Shown: in pieces, positions 63,662-64,000 of the stretch | Layout of the letters: each line of letters opens with the position of its first letter | Numbering within the stretch: the first letter of the stretch is position 1 | Assembly: GCF_014851395.1 (NCBI RefSeq) | Contig: NW_024040041.1 | Span: 9,416,041 to 9,480,040 of the forward strand | Length of the DNA: 64,000 nt | Origin: Micropterus salmoides | Taxonomy: Eukaryota > Chordata > Actinopteri > Centrarchiformes > Centrarchidae | Reading direction: 5' to 3' | The notes under the pieces: generated by a model | Database searches by the model: none | What the model was told of the DNA's origin: nothing | The model's input: the letters and a program-made list of their open reading frames with translations, nothing else | Program-made: the position numbers and the translations under genes

Positions 63662-64000
63662 CTGTTGGAAACAAGTCAGCAGACAGACAGGTACAGTGAA
63701 TGCTGTATTACAGTAAATATGTAAGTGGCAGAGTCGAACTAATAATGCTGCCTTCAAACCATCCTACAATATATTTAGGGCTGGGTAAGGCCCCAATAAG
63801 ACAGAATGCAGTTTTTGCAGTGAGAGGAGCCTTTTTTAAATTGTTTTCTATTGGCAACGAGCGTTCTGTGGGCTGTTTATGCACCCTGGGCACCTCAGGT
63901 TTTGGGCGCCTGCTGCGCATTGCGTTTTCAAAGGAGCGCTCTGAGTGCACAAATGAAGAAAAATTCAACTCTGAGGTGCCCGACATATTTCGCATTTTTT
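63662..64000 (-). other. polr2f intron (right edge of window)
   Basis: Intronic sequence upstream of the 63661 acceptor; no further exon is visible. TTTAGGGCTGGG at about 63776 resembles one end of the MITE at 736, but no partner end is seen. Confidence 0.6.

Overview
The window looks like nuclear DNA of a ray-finned fish, most likely a percomorph-type teleost. The genes are intron-rich with GT/AG junctions. Every recognised protein reads as a vertebrate orthologue, closest to fish forms where I know them. The spaces between genes hold typical fish repeats: a hAT MITE with its target-site duplication, an L2-type LINE tail, a tRNA-derived SINE with the same tail, a dead Tc1 transposase, and long CA, CT/TA/GA and GATG arrays. 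No prokaryotic operons, CRISPR arrays or phage genes are visible.

Layout: (1) 292-7831, plus strand: the 3' thirteen coding exons of an ankfn1 (ankyrin/FN3, 'wide awake/Nmf9') family gene. (2) 10696-12015, plus: a two-exon GIMAP/AIG1-type GTPase. (3) 13247-15579, minus: complete five-exon kdelr3, the ER retention receptor. (4) 15580-29093: a 13.5 kb spacer with repeats, a hAT MITE, candidate RFX sites and a possible kcnj4 leader exon. (5) 29204-32884, plus: kcnj4-like Kir2 potassium channel, with a short coding exon before the main one. (6) About 32.9-50.5 kb: kcnj4 3' UTR, then a gene-free stretch of about 14 kb with LINE/SINE remnants and microsatellites. (7) About 50.5-59.6 kb, plus: sox10, with a probable non-coding leader exon, three coding exons and a long 3' UTR. 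(8) 60.7-61.3 kb: Tc1 remnant. (9) 63337-63661, minus, running off the right edge: the last two coding exons of polr2f.

The set kdelr3, kcnj4, sox10, polr2f matches human 22q13.1. A kcnj gene followed by a gene-poor stretch and then a SoxE gene also mirrors KCNJ2-SOX9 on human 17q. An ankfn1-family gene here (human ANKFN1 is on 17q) fits a whole-genome-duplication paralogon. The genes do not form one pathway; the link is inherited synteny. sox10 is the neural crest, pigment and glial regulator, polr2f a core RNA polymerase subunit, kdelr3 a Golgi-to-ER retrieval receptor, kcnj4 a strong inward rectifier.

Points that most need a second look: sox10 exon 3 carries two separate one-base insertions that throw the transactivation domain out of frame, and two near-invariant SoxE residues are changed. 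kcnj4 has an interrupted N-terminal coding region and a C-terminus without the usual PDZ ligand. Two very short retroposon insertions with perfect target-site duplications lie in opposite orientation in the presumed sox10 first intron. A 424 bp hAT element contains a perfect 22-bp-stem hairpin. I found no clearly new multi-gene system.
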